The notes: generated from the sequence alone by a model not told the origin. A stretch of 64,000 bases of DNA from UBA2336 sp049306095 (GCA_049306095.1 JBAQPU010000030.1:62001-126000); one strand, 5' to 3'. Counted from the stretch's first letter, positions 41,840 to 51,099 are shown. Numbers and translations are program-made.

Positions 41840-44788
41840 ATGCAAAACAAAGGATTTATCATTTTACTTACGATCGTGGTTTCCACGCTCTGTATTTATT
41901 ACCTCTCGTTCACTTTTGTGTCGCGGGGCGTTCAGCAGGATGCGGTAACGTATGCCGCAGATGCCGCAGGCAAAGTAAACATTGACAAAAAACAAGCCTA
42001 CCTCGATTCGGTTTGGAATAAGCCTGTCTATAATTTACTTGGACTTAAAGAATACACCTACAAAGAAGTAAAGGCCAGTGAGATCAGTCTTGGCCTCGAT
42101 TTGCAGGGCGGTATGCACGTAACGCTGGAAGTTTCACCGGTGGATATTGTAAAAGGGTTGGCCGGAAACACGACCGACTCGGCTTTTGTACGCGCTATCT
42201 CTAAAGCTGAGGTTCAACAGCGAACCAGTCAGAAAAGTTTTACAACGCTATTCTTCGATAATTTCCGTCAGGAGAATCCCGGAAGAAAGCTGGCCTCAAT
42301 TTTTGCAAACGCCTCCACGCGCGGAAGAATTAGTTTACAGGATGCCGATGACCAGGTTATTAAAGTTGTAAACGAAGAGGTAGAAAATGCCATCGATCGC
42401 TCCTACACCATTATCAGAAATCGTTTAGATAAGTTTGGTGCATCACAGCCTAACGTTCAGCGCTTAATTGGTACCGGAAGAATTCAGGTGGAAATCCCAG
42501 GTGCTGAAAACCCACAACGTGTACGTAAACTTTTATCGGGCGTGGCACGCCTTGAGTTTTGGGATGTGGTCGAGCCCGGTACATTAACATCTTCTTTTGT
42601 TTCCATTAACGACCTGCTTGTAAAAGAACAAAAAGCAGCGGCAGCAACAACCACAAAGCCTGAAGGTGAAAAATCAGACCTGGCCTCACAGCTCGCAACA
42701 CCAGGTGACACCACCTCCTCCGAGTTAGAGAAACAATTACAAAACGCATCAGACAGTTCAACCTCTGGATTGGACTCCCTTCAAAAACTTAACGTATCAC
42801 CCTTGTTTGCGCTTAGTGTTCCGCAAGGCACCTATCGCTATAGCTTAAAGGATACCGCTCAGATCAACGCCATCTTTAAGCGTGCCGATGTGAGAAGTCT
42901 GCTCCCGCGAAATGTGGGCGTATACTGGTCAAACAAGCCCGATGATAACTACAAGCTGGGCGAAGCCCTTGAGCTTTATTTCCTCGACATCGGTAGAAAT
43001 GGTGTAGCTAAACTTACCGGTGAGGTGATTAACAATGCCACGCAGGATTTAGATGAGTACGCCCGTCCGGCTGTAAGCATGACCATGAATACAGAAGGTA
43101 CACGCATCTGGAGAAAAATGACAGCCGAGGCAGCCAATAAAACCCCGAAGGGCCGGATTGCGATTGTGCTGGATCATGCCGTTTACTCGGCTCCATTTGT
43201 AAATGGAGAAATTCCAAATGGTAACTCTCAAATTTCGGGGAACTTCACCACGGAAGAAGCAAAAGACCTGGCGAATATTTTAAAGGCTGGTTCGTTGCCG
43301 GCACCTACTAAAATAGTTGAGTTTACTTCGGTAGGGTCAACGCTTGGTCAGGAAGCCATCACCAATGGTTTAATTTCTATTGTGGCCGGCTTTATCATTA
43401 TTATTCTATTCATGTTTGTGGTATACAGCAGTGCGGGATGGGTAGCCGATTTGGCGGTAATCCTGAACTTGATTTTCCTGTTGGGCGTGCTGGCTTCACT
43501 CAATGCTGCGCTTACGCTTCCGGGTATTGCGGGTATTTTATTATCGTTGGCGATTGCCGTGGATGCGAACGTGTTGATTAATGAGCGTGTGAAAGAAGAC
43601 CTAAACTCCGGTAACGACCTCACCACCTCTGTTCGTAATGGTTACAAAAATGCATTTACAGCCATCATCGACTCCAACGTAACCACGCTGATAAAAGGAG
43701 CTGTTCTGTTGGTGTTTGGAACCGGATTAATTTATGGATTTGCCGTTACCCTGGTTATCGGTATCCTCTGTTCATTCTTTACATCGGTGTTTGTTACCCG
43801 GTTAACATTTGAATATTTTATTAAACGCAGGAAGAACATCAGCTTTACGCAAAGTTGGTCGAAGAACCTGTTCCGTTCCATCAATATCAATTTCATCGGA
43901 AACCGGAAGATTTACTATGCGGTATCGCTATCCATTATCGTGGCCGGAATGATCATGTTGGGCATTAAAGGATTTAACTACGGTGTTGATTTCAAAGGAG
44001 GACGTTCCTATGTGGTTCAATTTGAAAAGCCTGCAGACATTACAGAAGTTAGGGAAAATCTTTCAGCTACATTTGAAGGAGTGCCCACAGAGGTAAAAAC
44101 ATTTGGTTCCGACAGCAAATTTAAAGTAACGACCAGCTACCTGATTGAGGATGATTCGGAGGAAGCTACCGCAAAAGCAGAGCATCAGTTGAAACTGGGA
44201 CTGGAAAAAATCACCGACAACAAAGCTGAGGTGGGCGGGTATGTAGCTGTGGGTCCAACCATTGCCAATGATATTAAAGTTTCAGCCATGTGGGCGCTTA
44301 TCGTGGCGGTAGCGCTGATGTTCCTGTACATTTTGATTCGTTTCCGCAGATGGCAGTTTGCCATGGGTACGGTAGTAAGCTTGGTGCATACGGTATTGGT
44401 GGTGCTTTCTATTTTTGTGTTGCTGGAAGATGTGATGCCGTTCTCGCTTGAAATTGATCAGGCCTTTGTCGCGGCAATTCTGACGATCATTGGTTATTCG
44501 ATCAACGATAGTGTGGTGGTATTTGACAGGGTGCGTGAGTTTTTGGCGAACAAACTTTCTTCGGAAGATACAGCTACTGTTGTGAACCGAGCATTGAACG
44601 ATACGTTGAGTCGTACATTGATCACCGGTATGTCAACCATCTTTGTAATCATCATCCTGTTCTTCTTTGGAGGAGAAACCATTAAAGGGTTCACTTTCGC
44701 GATGTTGATTGGTGTGTTGATTGGTACGTATGCATCACTGTGCATTGGTACTCCGGTGCTGGTAGACTTCTCCAGAAAAGAGAAATAG
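41840..44788 (+). CDS. secDF: fused protein translocase subunit SecDF
   Basis: 982 residues, a SecD-SecF fusion as usual in Bacteroidota. A TM1 near the N-terminus is followed by a large periplasmic P1 region (about 35-480) with LGLDLQGGMHVTLEV. SecD helices (about 505-650) carry AVDANVLINERVKEDL. SecF begins near 680 with FNYGVDFKGGRSYVV and ends with GYSINDSVVVFDRVREF and its last helices. The proteins use proton motive force to pull exported proteins across the inner membrane. It is isolated between a period-7 element and a strong terminator. Confidence 0.97.
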   Translation: MQNKGFIILLTIVVSTLCIYYLSFTFVSRGVQQDAVTYAADAAGKVNIDKKQAYLDSVWNKPVYNLLGLKEYTYKEVKASEISLGLDLQGGMHVTLEVSPVDIVKGLAGNTTDSAFVRAISKAEVQQRTSQKSFTTLFFDNFRQENPGRKLASIFANASTRGRISLQDADDQVIKVVNEEVENAIDRSYTIIRNRLDKFGASQPNVQRLIGTGRIQVEIPGAENPQRVRKLLSGVARLEFWDVVEPGTLTSSFVSINDLLVKEQKAAAATTTKPEGEKSDLASQLATPGDTTSSELEKQLQNASDSSTSGLDSLQKLNVSPLFALSVPQGTYRYSLKDTAQINAIFKRADVRSLLPRNVGVYWSNKPDDNYKLGEALELYFLDIGRNGVAKLTGEVINNATQDLDEYARPAVSMTMNTEGTRIWRKMTAEAANKTPKGRIAIVLDHAVYSAPFVNGEIPNGNSQISGNFTTEEAKDLANILKAGSLPAPTKIVEFTSVGSTLGQEAITNGLISIVAGFIIIILFMFVVYSSAGWVADLAVILNLIFLLGVLASLNAALTLPGIAGILLSLAIAVDANVLINERVKEDLNSGNDLTTSVRNGYKNAFTAIIDSNVTTLIKGAVLLVFGTGLIYGFAVTLVIGILCSFFTSVFVTRLTFEYFIKRRKNISFTQSWSKNLFRSININFIGNRKIYYAVSLSIIVAGMIMLGIKGFNYGVDFKGGRSYVVQFEKPADITEVRENLSATFEGVPTEVKTFGSDSKFKVTTSYLIEDDSEEATAKAEHQLKLGLEKITDNKAEVGGYVAVGPTIANDIKVSAMWALIVAVALMFLYILIRFRRWQFAMGTVVSLVHTVLVVLSIFVLLEDVMPFSLEIDQAFVAAILTIIGYSINDSVVVFDRVREFLANKLSSEDTATVVNRALNDTLSRTLITGMSTIFVIIILFFFGGETIKGFTFAMLIGVLIGTYASLCIGTPVLVDFSRKEK

Positions 44789-44811
44789 GTTATACGGTGA
44801 TAGAAAAAAAG

Positions 44812-44837
44812 AAACTGTCGGGGAAGCCTGACAGTTT
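44812..44837. terminator. bidirectional terminator between secDF and gldH
   Basis: AAACTGTC and GACAGTTT form a perfect 8-bp stem around a 10-nt loop, flanked by an A-tract on the left and a T-tract on the right. It serves secDF (plus) and the gldH-ricT unit (minus), whose stops are 23 and 2 nt away. Confidence 0.9.
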
Positions 44838-44839
44838 TT

Positions 44840-45307
44840 TTATTTTGTAGCCTTCTCAACCCTTAGACCAACAGCCAAAACACCTTGCAAGGTGTCGGTA
44901 CGCATGAATTGTTCGAATTGCAAAGTGTAGTTGCCGGACTTACTAAACGTAAATTCTTTCAGAAGAGGCACCTGCTGATCGTAGAGATCACCCAGCCCGC
45001 TGCTGCCGAAAGGTTTGCCGGTTTTCTCATCAAACAGGTAGGCGCTGACAAGATCTTTTTTTAATTCCGTTCCAACGGAATCCCGCAGTGTGTACGCAAT
45101 AAAAATGCGTGAAAACGGATAGTCGACACCGTTTCGCAGGTTGCAATACAGATTATAAGGTTGCTGGTCGGAGATGGTAAACTCAAAGGAGGGTCTTTCC
45201 TGTACCAGCCAATAACGGTTGTCAAAATCCTGGTTCTTTTCGTACACACGGGAGCGGTCGCAGCCATTCAACAGCAGTATAATGGCGAAGAGTGAACAAA
45301 TCCTCAT
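44840..45307 (-). CDS. gldH: gliding motility lipoprotein GldH
   Basis: 155 residues. The lipobox LLLNGC puts the anchor Cys at residue 16. The mature part has the GldH features YEKNQDFDNRYW near the N-terminus, NLRNGVDYPFSRIFI, and GVLAVGLRVEKA at the end. GldH is required for gliding in Flavobacterium and probably sits in the periplasmic leaflet of the outer or inner membrane with other Gld lipoproteins. It overlaps ricT by ATGA, an arrangement common in Bacteroidota. A gliding lifestyle is likely but not proven, because many non-gliding relatives keep gldH. Confidence 0.88.
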   Translation of the reverse strand: MRICSLFAIILLLNGCDRSRVYEKNQDFDNRYWLVQERPSFEFTISDQQPYNLYCNLRNGVDYPFSRIFIAYTLRDSVGTELKKDLVSAYLFDEKTGKPFGSSGLGDLYDQQVPLLKEFTFSKSGNYTLQFEQFMRTDTLQGVLAVGLRVEKATK

Positions 45308-46485
45308 CGTTGATTTCTTGGTTGTTGGTTTGAATTAGGGTTTTGACTCTTATTTTGATTCCGATGGTTACGGTTATCGCGGCTTCTCCGTTTCTTCTTC
45401 TTTTTCTTTGACTTATCTCTGAATTTCTGATCCATCTGGGCCAGGTCGCTGTTGAGTTTTTGAACAGGAACTTTTTCAGCCGCCACATCTTCTTTCAGGG
45501 TAGCGGGTTTTTTTCCTTCGCGGTTCATGGCCAGTATTTGGTTGACCCGTTCCACGTTTAACGGATACCAGGTGTTTTCTTCACTGAAACCAAACCACAT
45601 GATTTTCCGGAAGATGTCGGTCTTTTGAAGGCGTGCCTCTCCTTGTTCGGTCAGCAGGGGAGCCTCAATTTTCGGGATGTCCTGCAGGGCATCCATATAG
45701 GTTTCCAGTTCGTAATTGAGGCAGCATTTTAACCGGCCGCACTGACCGGATAATTTGCTTGGATTAAGAGAAAGATTTTGATAGCGCGCAGCACTGGTGG
45801 CCACGTTTTTGAAATCGCCCAGCCAGGTTGAGCAACAAAGCTCCCGGCCGCACACACCAATGCCTCCTAAACGGCCTGCCTCCTGGCGCAAGCTGATTTG
45901 CCGCATTTCTACCTTGATCCTGAACTCTGTTGCCAGCCTTTTAATGAGTTCACGAAAGTCAACCCGGTCTTCAGCTGAGTAAAAGAAAGTTGCTTTTGTA
46001 TTGTCGGCCTGATACTCAACATCCGATAATTTCATTTGCAGTTTGTACTCCCGGATCACCTCACGGGTGCGGTATAGTGTAGGAAGTTCACGCTTCTTTA
46101 CTTCTTCTAATTTTTCCAGGTCTTTTTGATGAGCTAACCGGTAAATTTTTTTGATATCGTGATCGACCACAATTTTTTTCTTCTGCATTTGCAGCCGAAC
46201 CAGTTCGCCTTGCAGGGATACATACCCAACGTGATGGCCGTTGGGCACCTCTACCACTACGGCATCTCCGGTGGTGAGGTCAAACTTTTCAGGATTTTTA
46301 TAGAAATCCTTTCGCCCGTTTTTAAAGCGCACCTCTACAATATCGAATGAACTGGTTCCGGGCATTTCCATGTTGGAAAGCCAATCGAAAACATTCATTT
46401 TATTGCAACCACCGGTACCGCAGGCCCCATTATTTTTACAGCCGGCTACTTTGCCGTCTTTTTTTGTTCCGCAAGCACAACCCAT
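45304..46485 (-). CDS. ricT: PSP1-domain protein RicT
   Basis: 393 residues. A Cys-rich N-terminus (Cys3, Cys5, Cys16, Cys22, Cys27) precedes the PSP1 domain. The conserved core includes GVCGRELCCSTWL and QCGRLKCCLNYE, whose Cys residues bind an Fe-S cluster in Bacillus RicT. The C-terminus ends in a long Lys/Arg/Asn-rich low-complexity tail (from about 355). In Bacillus, RicT acts with RicA and RicF on RNase Y; a Bacteroidota role is not known. It shares a 4-nt overlap with gldH and starts 4 nt from the PIN toxin stop, so the genes may be one transcript. Confidence 0.85.
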   Translation of the reverse strand: MGCACGTKKDGKVAGCKNNGACGTGGCNKMNVFDWLSNMEMPGTSSFDIVEVRFKNGRKDFYKNPEKFDLTTGDAVVVEVPNGHHVGYVSLQGELVRLQMQKKKIVVDHDIKKIYRLAHQKDLEKLEEVKKRELPTLYRTREVIREYKLQMKLSDVEYQADNTKATFFYSAEDRVDFRELIKRLATEFRIKVEMRQISLRQEAGRLGGIGVCGRELCCSTWLGDFKNVATSAARYQNLSLNPSKLSGQCGRLKCCLNYELETYMDALQDIPKIEAPLLTEQGEARLQKTDIFRKIMWFGFSEENTWYPLNVERVNQILAMNREGKKPATLKEDVAAEKVPVQKLNSDLAQMDQKFRDKSKKKKKKRRSRDNRNHRNQNKSQNPNSNQQPRNQR

Positions 46486-46489
46486 ATCC

Positions 46490-46858
46490 TTACTGAATAA
46501 CGATTAGATTTAAATTCTTGATTTTCTGTAAATCATAGTCAAAGGTAAGTAGGGGGATATCAAGATGCAGGGCACTGGCTGAAATAACGGAATCCGGAAG
46601 TTTGATTTTTTGCTTTTGCCTGAGTTGGATGGCCAATTCCTTTACCGGTTTTGTTAATCCAACAATAGTACAGTCATTGAGAATGGCCTGGAAAAATCTT
46701 TTTTGTTCATCCGTTATTTTATGCCATCCTAATAACTCAATTTCTGTTACTACCGAAGCAAACAGGTTGTTACCTTCCAGATATTGATCAACTTCATTTT
46801 TTCCTTCAGCCAGGTTTATTAGAATATTGGTATCTACAAACAGGTCAATTCCATTCAT
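46490..46858 (-). CDS. PIN-domain toxin (VapC-like)
   Basis: 122 residues. The PIN nuclease acidic set is visible: Asp9 in FVDTNILI, Glu39 (or Glu41) in VVTEIELLGW, Asp89 in KLPDSVIS, and Asp107 in LLTFDYDL. Such toxins cut tRNA or rRNA when released from the antitoxin. The start overlaps the upstream small gene by 14 nt, the usual toxin-antitoxin order with the antitoxin first. All active-site residues remain, so it should be functional. Confidence 0.85.
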   Translation of the reverse strand: MNGIDLFVDTNILINLAEGKNEVDQYLEGNNLFASVVTEIELLGWHKITDEQKRFFQAILNDCTIVGLTKPVKELAIQLRQKQKIKLPDSVISASALHLDIPLLTFDYDLQKIKNLNLIVIQ

Positions 46859-47018
46859 TCCGAACTGCTTTTTGATACGCTAGCCCATCCAATCCTCTCA
46901 CCAATTTTCCATAGTACTTTTTAGCATCAAATCCGCCTTTAGCCTTCTTTTTTGCAATTTTTTTCAATTGAAGCTGTATTTGTGTGCGTGAAGCTTTTTT
47001 GGAAATCTTGATTACCAT
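46845..47018 (-). CDS. putative antitoxin of the PIN toxin
   Basis: 57 residues from ATG 47018; the longer frame uses a TTG at 47033 that overlaps purD. It is very basic in the first half (KISKKASRTQIQLQLKKIAKKKAKGGFDAKKYYG) and ends with LVRGLDGLAYQKAVRNEWN. I see no AbrB, RHH or HTH signature. Assignment as antitoxin rests on size, order and the 14-nt overlap with the toxin. Antitoxins of this DUF-like type are common with PIN proteins in Bacteroidota. Confidence 0.7.
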   Translation of the reverse strand: MVIKISKKASRTQIQLQLKKIAKKKAKGGFDAKKYYGKLVRGLDGLAYQKAVRNEWN

Positions 47019-47022
47019 TCTA

Positions 47023-48309
47023 CTACTTTTCAATTAAAGTTAACAAATCCAATCCAATATCTTTTCTGAAATATAGTCCTTCCCATGAAAGTTGAGAAGC
47101 GCTCTCATAAGCCTTTTGACGGGCCGAGGCTAAATCAAGACCAGTTCCTGTGGCAGAAATAACCCGACCACCATCTGTTAACACATTGTTTTTGACTTTT
47201 TTCGTACCGGCATGGAAGAACAAACCCGTTCCATCGGCCAGCCCTGAAATTTCCAATCCTTTTTTATAATCGCCCGGATAGCCTCCCGAAACCATAGAAA
47301 TGGTAACGGCAAAGTGATCATCCGATTCAATCGAAACTTTTTTTAACTCACCCTTTCCGGCAGCCAGCAGTAATTCAACCAAATCACTTTTGATGCGAGG
47401 CAGCACCACCTGCGTTTCCGGGTCACCCATGCGGGCATTGTATTCGATCACAAAGGGTTCGCCACCCACATTCATCAAGCCAATGAAAATAAAGCCTTTG
47501 TATGGAATGTTCTCTTTATGCAGTCCAGCGATTGTTGTTTTGATCACCCGCTCCTCTACTTTTTTCATAAAAGCTTTGTCGGCAAAAACCACCGGAGAAA
47601 CCGCGCCCATGCCCCCGGTATTGGGCCCGGTATCTCCATCGCCTATGCGCTTGTAATCTTTTGCTTCCGGAAGGATCACATAATTTTTTCCGTCTGTCAG
47701 CACAAAAACAGAAAGCTCGATGCCTTTTAAAAATTCTTCGATGAGCACTTTGGCGCTGGCTTCACCAAATTTTTTATCCATCAACATTTCTTTCAGTGCC
47801 GTTTTGGCTTCTGCAGGGTCTTCCGTAATGATCACGCCCTTTCCTGCGGCAAGACCATCGGCTTTTAATACCAGAGGTGGTGTACAGGTATCGATATAGG
47901 CTGTGGCCTCTTTTAGTTGGCTGGCTTCAAAGGTTCTTGCTTTTGCCGTAGGCACACCATGACGAATCATGAATTGTTTGGAAAAATCTTTGCTTCCCTC
48001 CAATTGGGCGCCTGCTTTGCCCGGGCCAACCATCGGAATATTTTTCAGGGCTTCATCTTTTTCAAAAAAATCGCGAATACCTTTTACGAGTGGAACTTCC
48101 GGCCCCACTACCACCAATTCGATTTGATTTTCTTTGCACAATTTCCCCAGGCCTTCAAAATCATCCACTGCCACCGGAACATTCATCGCAATTGTGCCGG
48201 TACCGGCATTTCCGGGTGCTACGAAAAGCTTACCGCAGTGTTTGCTTTGCTTTATTTTCCAAGCGAAGGCGTGCTCGCGCCCTCCGCTGCCGATGATGAG
48301 GATGTTCAT
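47023..48309 (-). CDS. purD: phosphoribosylamine-glycine ligase
   Basis: 428 residues from ATG 48309; the longer frame (48345) would enter the period-7 element. It catalyses step 2 of purine synthesis, joining phosphoribosylamine and glycine with ATP. ILIIGSGGREHAFAWK opens the N-domain, and LFVAPGNAGTG, LVLKADGLAAGKGVI and the ATP-grasp motif EYNARMGDPETQ follow. The length is normal. Its stop is 4 nt from the antitoxin start, so the toxin-antitoxin pair may be read through from purD. Confidence 0.95.
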   Translation of the reverse strand: MNILIIGSGGREHAFAWKIKQSKHCGKLFVAPGNAGTGTIAMNVPVAVDDFEGLGKLCKENQIELVVVGPEVPLVKGIRDFFEKDEALKNIPMVGPGKAGAQLEGSKDFSKQFMIRHGVPTAKARTFEASQLKEATAYIDTCTPPLVLKADGLAAGKGVIITEDPAEAKTALKEMLMDKKFGEASAKVLIEEFLKGIELSVFVLTDGKNYVILPEAKDYKRIGDGDTGPNTGGMGAVSPVVFADKAFMKKVEERVIKTTIAGLHKENIPYKGFIFIGLMNVGGEPFVIEYNARMGDPETQVVLPRIKSDLVELLLAAGKGELKKVSIESDDHFAVTISMVSGGYPGDYKKGLEISGLADGTGLFFHAGTKKVKNNVLTDGGRVISATGTGLDLASARQKAYESASQLSWEGLYFRKDIGLDLLTLIEK

Positions 48310-48338
48310 GAAATAAGTTAAATGAGCCGCAAAGATGA

Positions 48339-48408
48339 GGTTCAAAGTTCAAGGTTCAAAGCTAAACCATCAACTTTGAACCTTGATGCCTCAAACTTTG
48401 AACTTAAT
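48339..48408. repeat. period-7 palindromic element between recQ and purD (GGTTCAA / CTTTGAA)
   Basis: Ten words: GGTTCAA, AGTTCAA, GGTTCAA, AGCTAAA, CCATCAA, CTTTGAA, CCTTGAT, GCCTCAA and others, with one single-base slip near 48095-48096 equivalent (48095 in text order lies at 48395). The recQ stop codon (48404-48406) is in its last word, so RecQ ends inside the element. It could terminate recQ or separate recQ from purD. Confidence 0.75.
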
Positions 48409-50596
48409 GCGCGTACTCGCTCATAAACTGTATCCGCATCAGACGGATGTCTTCCTCCGAGTAGTCAGACAGGCTTTCGTCATTTAAGGCGGCCTCCAGG
48501 TTATCGGTATCGGCATTCATGAAATAATCGTGAATGTCGTCCTGCTTGTGCTTGTCGATCATTTGATCGATATAATAGTTCAGGTTTAATTTGGTACCAG
48601 AATAGCTGATATTCTCAATTTCGTTCAGCAATTCATTGAAGCTGATTTTGGCCGTTTCGGCAATTTCTTCCAGGTCAATCTTTCTGTCAATTTGCTGAAT
48701 GATCAAAATTTTTGTTTTTGATTTATTAACAGACGACTTGATAACGATTTCAGAAGCTGTTTCAATGTCATGCTCATCTACATAGTTTTGGATCAGCTCT
48801 AAAAATTCAGCCCCGAACTTATTCACTTTGCCCATGCCTACACCGTTGATCTGCGCCAGATCTTCTTTGGTGGTAGGGTAGGTAGTGGCCATTTCTTCAA
48901 GGGAAGGATCCTGGAAGATGACATACGGAGGAAGGTCTTTCTCCTTCGCAATTTTTTTCCGCAGGGTCTTCAGCATTTCGAAGAGTTTGTCATCGTACGA
49001 CTTCGCGTTGGCGGGAGCTTTTTCAGTTGAAACCTCTTCTTCGTCAATATCGGTCGTGAAGTCGTGATCTTTTGCCAACTCGATGGCATGCGGTTTTTTC
49101 AGGAAGGCCTCTCCGCGAGGAGAGATCTTCAACACGCCAATGTTATCGATATCTTTTTCGAGGTATTGGAAAATCAAGGTTTGCCGAACCACTGATTTCC
49201 AGAAGTCAGGATCCTCGTCTCCACCCTTACCATAAATCGGCAAATCAAAATGCCCATAGCTCTTTACGTATTCATCTTCTACGCCACGAATAACATGTAC
49301 CAGGTGTCCCAATCCAAAACGTTCGTTGGTTTGTTTCACTGCCTGCAACACCATGGTCACGTATTCCATGCCATCGAAGCGCTCGCGCGGGTGCATGCAG
49401 TTGTCGCACATGCCACAGTTATCCTGCTTAAACTCTTCACCAAAGTAGTGAAGCAACTGACGCCTGCGACACACGGGCGACTCGGCATAGAATTCCATCT
49501 CCTGTAACAGGATGCGGGCATTCTCACGCTCCTGAACGGATTTGTCTTTATTGAATTTCTCGAGTTTGTTCAGGTCGTTATGACTGTAAAACATTAAGCA
49601 ATGTCCTTCCAGTCCATCGCGGCCACCTCGACCGGTTTCCTGGTAGTATCCTTCCAGCGATTTGGGCACATCGTAGTGCACCACAAAGCGAACGTCTGGT
49701 TTATCGATACCCATTCCGAAGGCAATGGTAGCCACAATAATGTCAGTCTCCTCATTCAAAAAATCATCCTGATTTTTTTCGCGCACATCCGGATCAAGGC
49801 CAGCGTGGTAGGGGGCGGCTTTAAATCCGTTAACTGATAGTAGTTGTGCAATCTCTTCTACTTTTTTGCGACTGAGGCAATACACAATGCCCGACTTGCC
49901 TTTGTGTTCGCGCATGAAGCGAATGAGTTGCTTTTTGGTTTCCTTCTTCGGGCGTACTTCGTAGTATAGATTTTTACGGTTGAAAGATGACATGAATACA
50001 TCGGCATCTTCCATTTGTAAATTTTTCTGAATATCAAGCTGTACTTTGGGTGTAGCCGTGGCGGTTAAGGCAATCACCGGCAGGTTCCCAAATTGCTGGA
50101 TGATGGATTTTATTTTTCTGTATTCCGGACGAAAATCATGCCCCCACTCAGAAATACAGTGCGCCTCATCAATGGCCACGAACGATACATTTACTTTTTT
50201 AAGAAACTCAACGTTTTCTTCTTTGGTCAGCGATTCAGGTGCCACGTACAGCAATTTTACAATGCCGTTCATGGTATCTTTTTTCAAACGGGTGATTTCT
50301 CCTTTTGAAAGGGTAGAGTTCAGAAAGCGGGCATTAACACCATAGGCATTAAGCTGGTCGACCTGATTTTTCATCAAGGCAATAAGTGGAGAGATGACAA
50401 TGGCCAGGCCGTCATTCATTAATGCGGGCAGCTGGTAACAAAGCGATTTACCTGCCCCGGTAGGCATGATGACGAAGGTATTTCTGCCATCCAGGATGTT
50501 GCGGATCACAGTCTCCTGATTTCCGCGGAACTGTCCGTAGCCAAAAACCTCTTTGAGTTTTAATTTTAGCGCATCTTTCTCTTCAACCAACATCAT
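48404..50596 (-). CDS. recQ: ATP-dependent DNA helicase RecQ
   Basis: 730 residues (ATG 50596; ATG 50593 is equally good). The helicase core has FRGNQETVIRN (motif 0), MPTGAGKS (Walker A), AIDEAHCISEWGHDFRPEY (DEAH and aromatic loop) and QETGRGGRDG. The RQC zinc site has CRRRQLLHYFGEEF ... CGMCDNC. An HRDC domain (about 525-605) and a longer C-terminal tail follow. It unwinds 3'-5' in recombination and repair. It is divergent from the decayed kdsD gene; recQ-kdsD neighbourhoods are, as far as I recall, common in Bacteroidota. Confidence 0.95.
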   Translation of the reverse strand: MMLVEEKDALKLKLKEVFGYGQFRGNQETVIRNILDGRNTFVIMPTGAGKSLCYQLPALMNDGLAIVISPLIALMKNQVDQLNAYGVNARFLNSTLSKGEITRLKKDTMNGIVKLLYVAPESLTKEENVEFLKKVNVSFVAIDEAHCISEWGHDFRPEYRKIKSIIQQFGNLPVIALTATATPKVQLDIQKNLQMEDADVFMSSFNRKNLYYEVRPKKETKKQLIRFMREHKGKSGIVYCLSRKKVEEIAQLLSVNGFKAAPYHAGLDPDVREKNQDDFLNEETDIIVATIAFGMGIDKPDVRFVVHYDVPKSLEGYYQETGRGGRDGLEGHCLMFYSHNDLNKLEKFNKDKSVQERENARILLQEMEFYAESPVCRRRQLLHYFGEEFKQDNCGMCDNCMHPRERFDGMEYVTMVLQAVKQTNERFGLGHLVHVIRGVEDEYVKSYGHFDLPIYGKGGDEDPDFWKSVVRQTLIFQYLEKDIDNIGVLKISPRGEAFLKKPHAIELAKDHDFTTDIDEEEVSTEKAPANAKSYDDKLFEMLKTLRKKIAKEKDLPPYVIFQDPSLEEMATTYPTTKEDLAQINGVGMGKVNKFGAEFLELIQNYVDEHDIETASEIVIKSSVNKSKTKILIIQQIDRKIDLEEIAETAKISFNELLNEIENISYSGTKLNLNYYIDQMIDKHKQDDIHDYFMNADTDNLEAALNDESLSDYSEEDIRLMRIQFMSEYAH

Positions 50597-50643
50597 AATT
50601 CCTAACAGTAATAAGTGTCAAATCGTGTGTCTTTGCTCATAGA

Positions 50644-50657
50644 CAAAGCTAATTTTG
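50644..50657. promoter_or_regulatory. overlapping divergent -7 boxes of recQ and the kdsD remnant
   Basis: CAAAGCTA (minus TAGCTTTG) at 50644-50651 and TAATTTTG (plus) at 50650-50657 overlap by 2 bp. Both match TAnnTTTG. The plus box lies 8 nt before the old kdsD start position (50666). Two polymerases could not use these at once. Confidence 0.55.
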
Positions 50658-50665
50658 ACAGGAGA

Positions 50666-51099
50666 TTGAATTTAGTAAAAATTATCAAAAAAATTGCACG
50701 GGATGTTTTATTAAATGAATCCCAGCAAGAGCAAAATCTGACTCAATAGAGTTAAGGCGCTGCCCTAGAAATTTATTCTGTTAAAGAACAGGTTACCATA
50801 ACAGGCATTGGTAAAAACGACCTAAATGCAAATAAAATTGCGGCAATACTAAATTCTACCCGCCATCCGACTTTGTTAAGACATGCGGATGGATGCATTC
50901 ATAGCCAAAGAGGCATGATTCAAGAGGAAATATTATGAGTGGGGTCGCCAAAAGTGGTAACACTTCATGGATAAAGGTACGTGTACCCAGCTCAAAGGAA
51001 ATGGATGGTTCTCAACGTAAAAGTGCTCTTTGGGTGAGCAAGCCGATTGGATGCTCCATGGCACCAGGGTCGCTTTTGTGCAAAATCAAATTTCCATAG
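50666..51099 (+). pseudogene. kdsD: decayed arabinose-5-phosphate isomerase gene (kdsD, KpsF/GutQ family)
   Basis: No intact frame, but the translation is recognisable. From 50666 (TTG where an ATG would be expected) the frame reads IIKKIARDVLLNES, then stops at 50747 and 50753. It continues VTITGIGKNDLNANKIAAIL, NSTRHPTLLRHAD and GMIQEE (to about 50931), matching the KdsD pattern VvvTGIGKSxxIAnKIaaTLNSTGTPaxFxHaaDAxHGDLGMI. A frameshift follows; the +1 frame from 50935 gives VAKSGNTSWIKVRVPSSKEM, like ISKSGNTPEIKVLVPLIK. The catalytic Ser/His positions are altered (STR for STG, HS for HG). The rest is unrecognisable. Decay is advanced. The product would have fed KDO synthesis; a second copy elsewhere is likely. 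Confidence 0.8.

Noticed and set aside
50935..51099. Separate 54-codon plus-strand gene
   Set aside because: AKSGNTSWIKVRVP matches the central KdsD segment, so it is the frameshifted part of the pseudogene.
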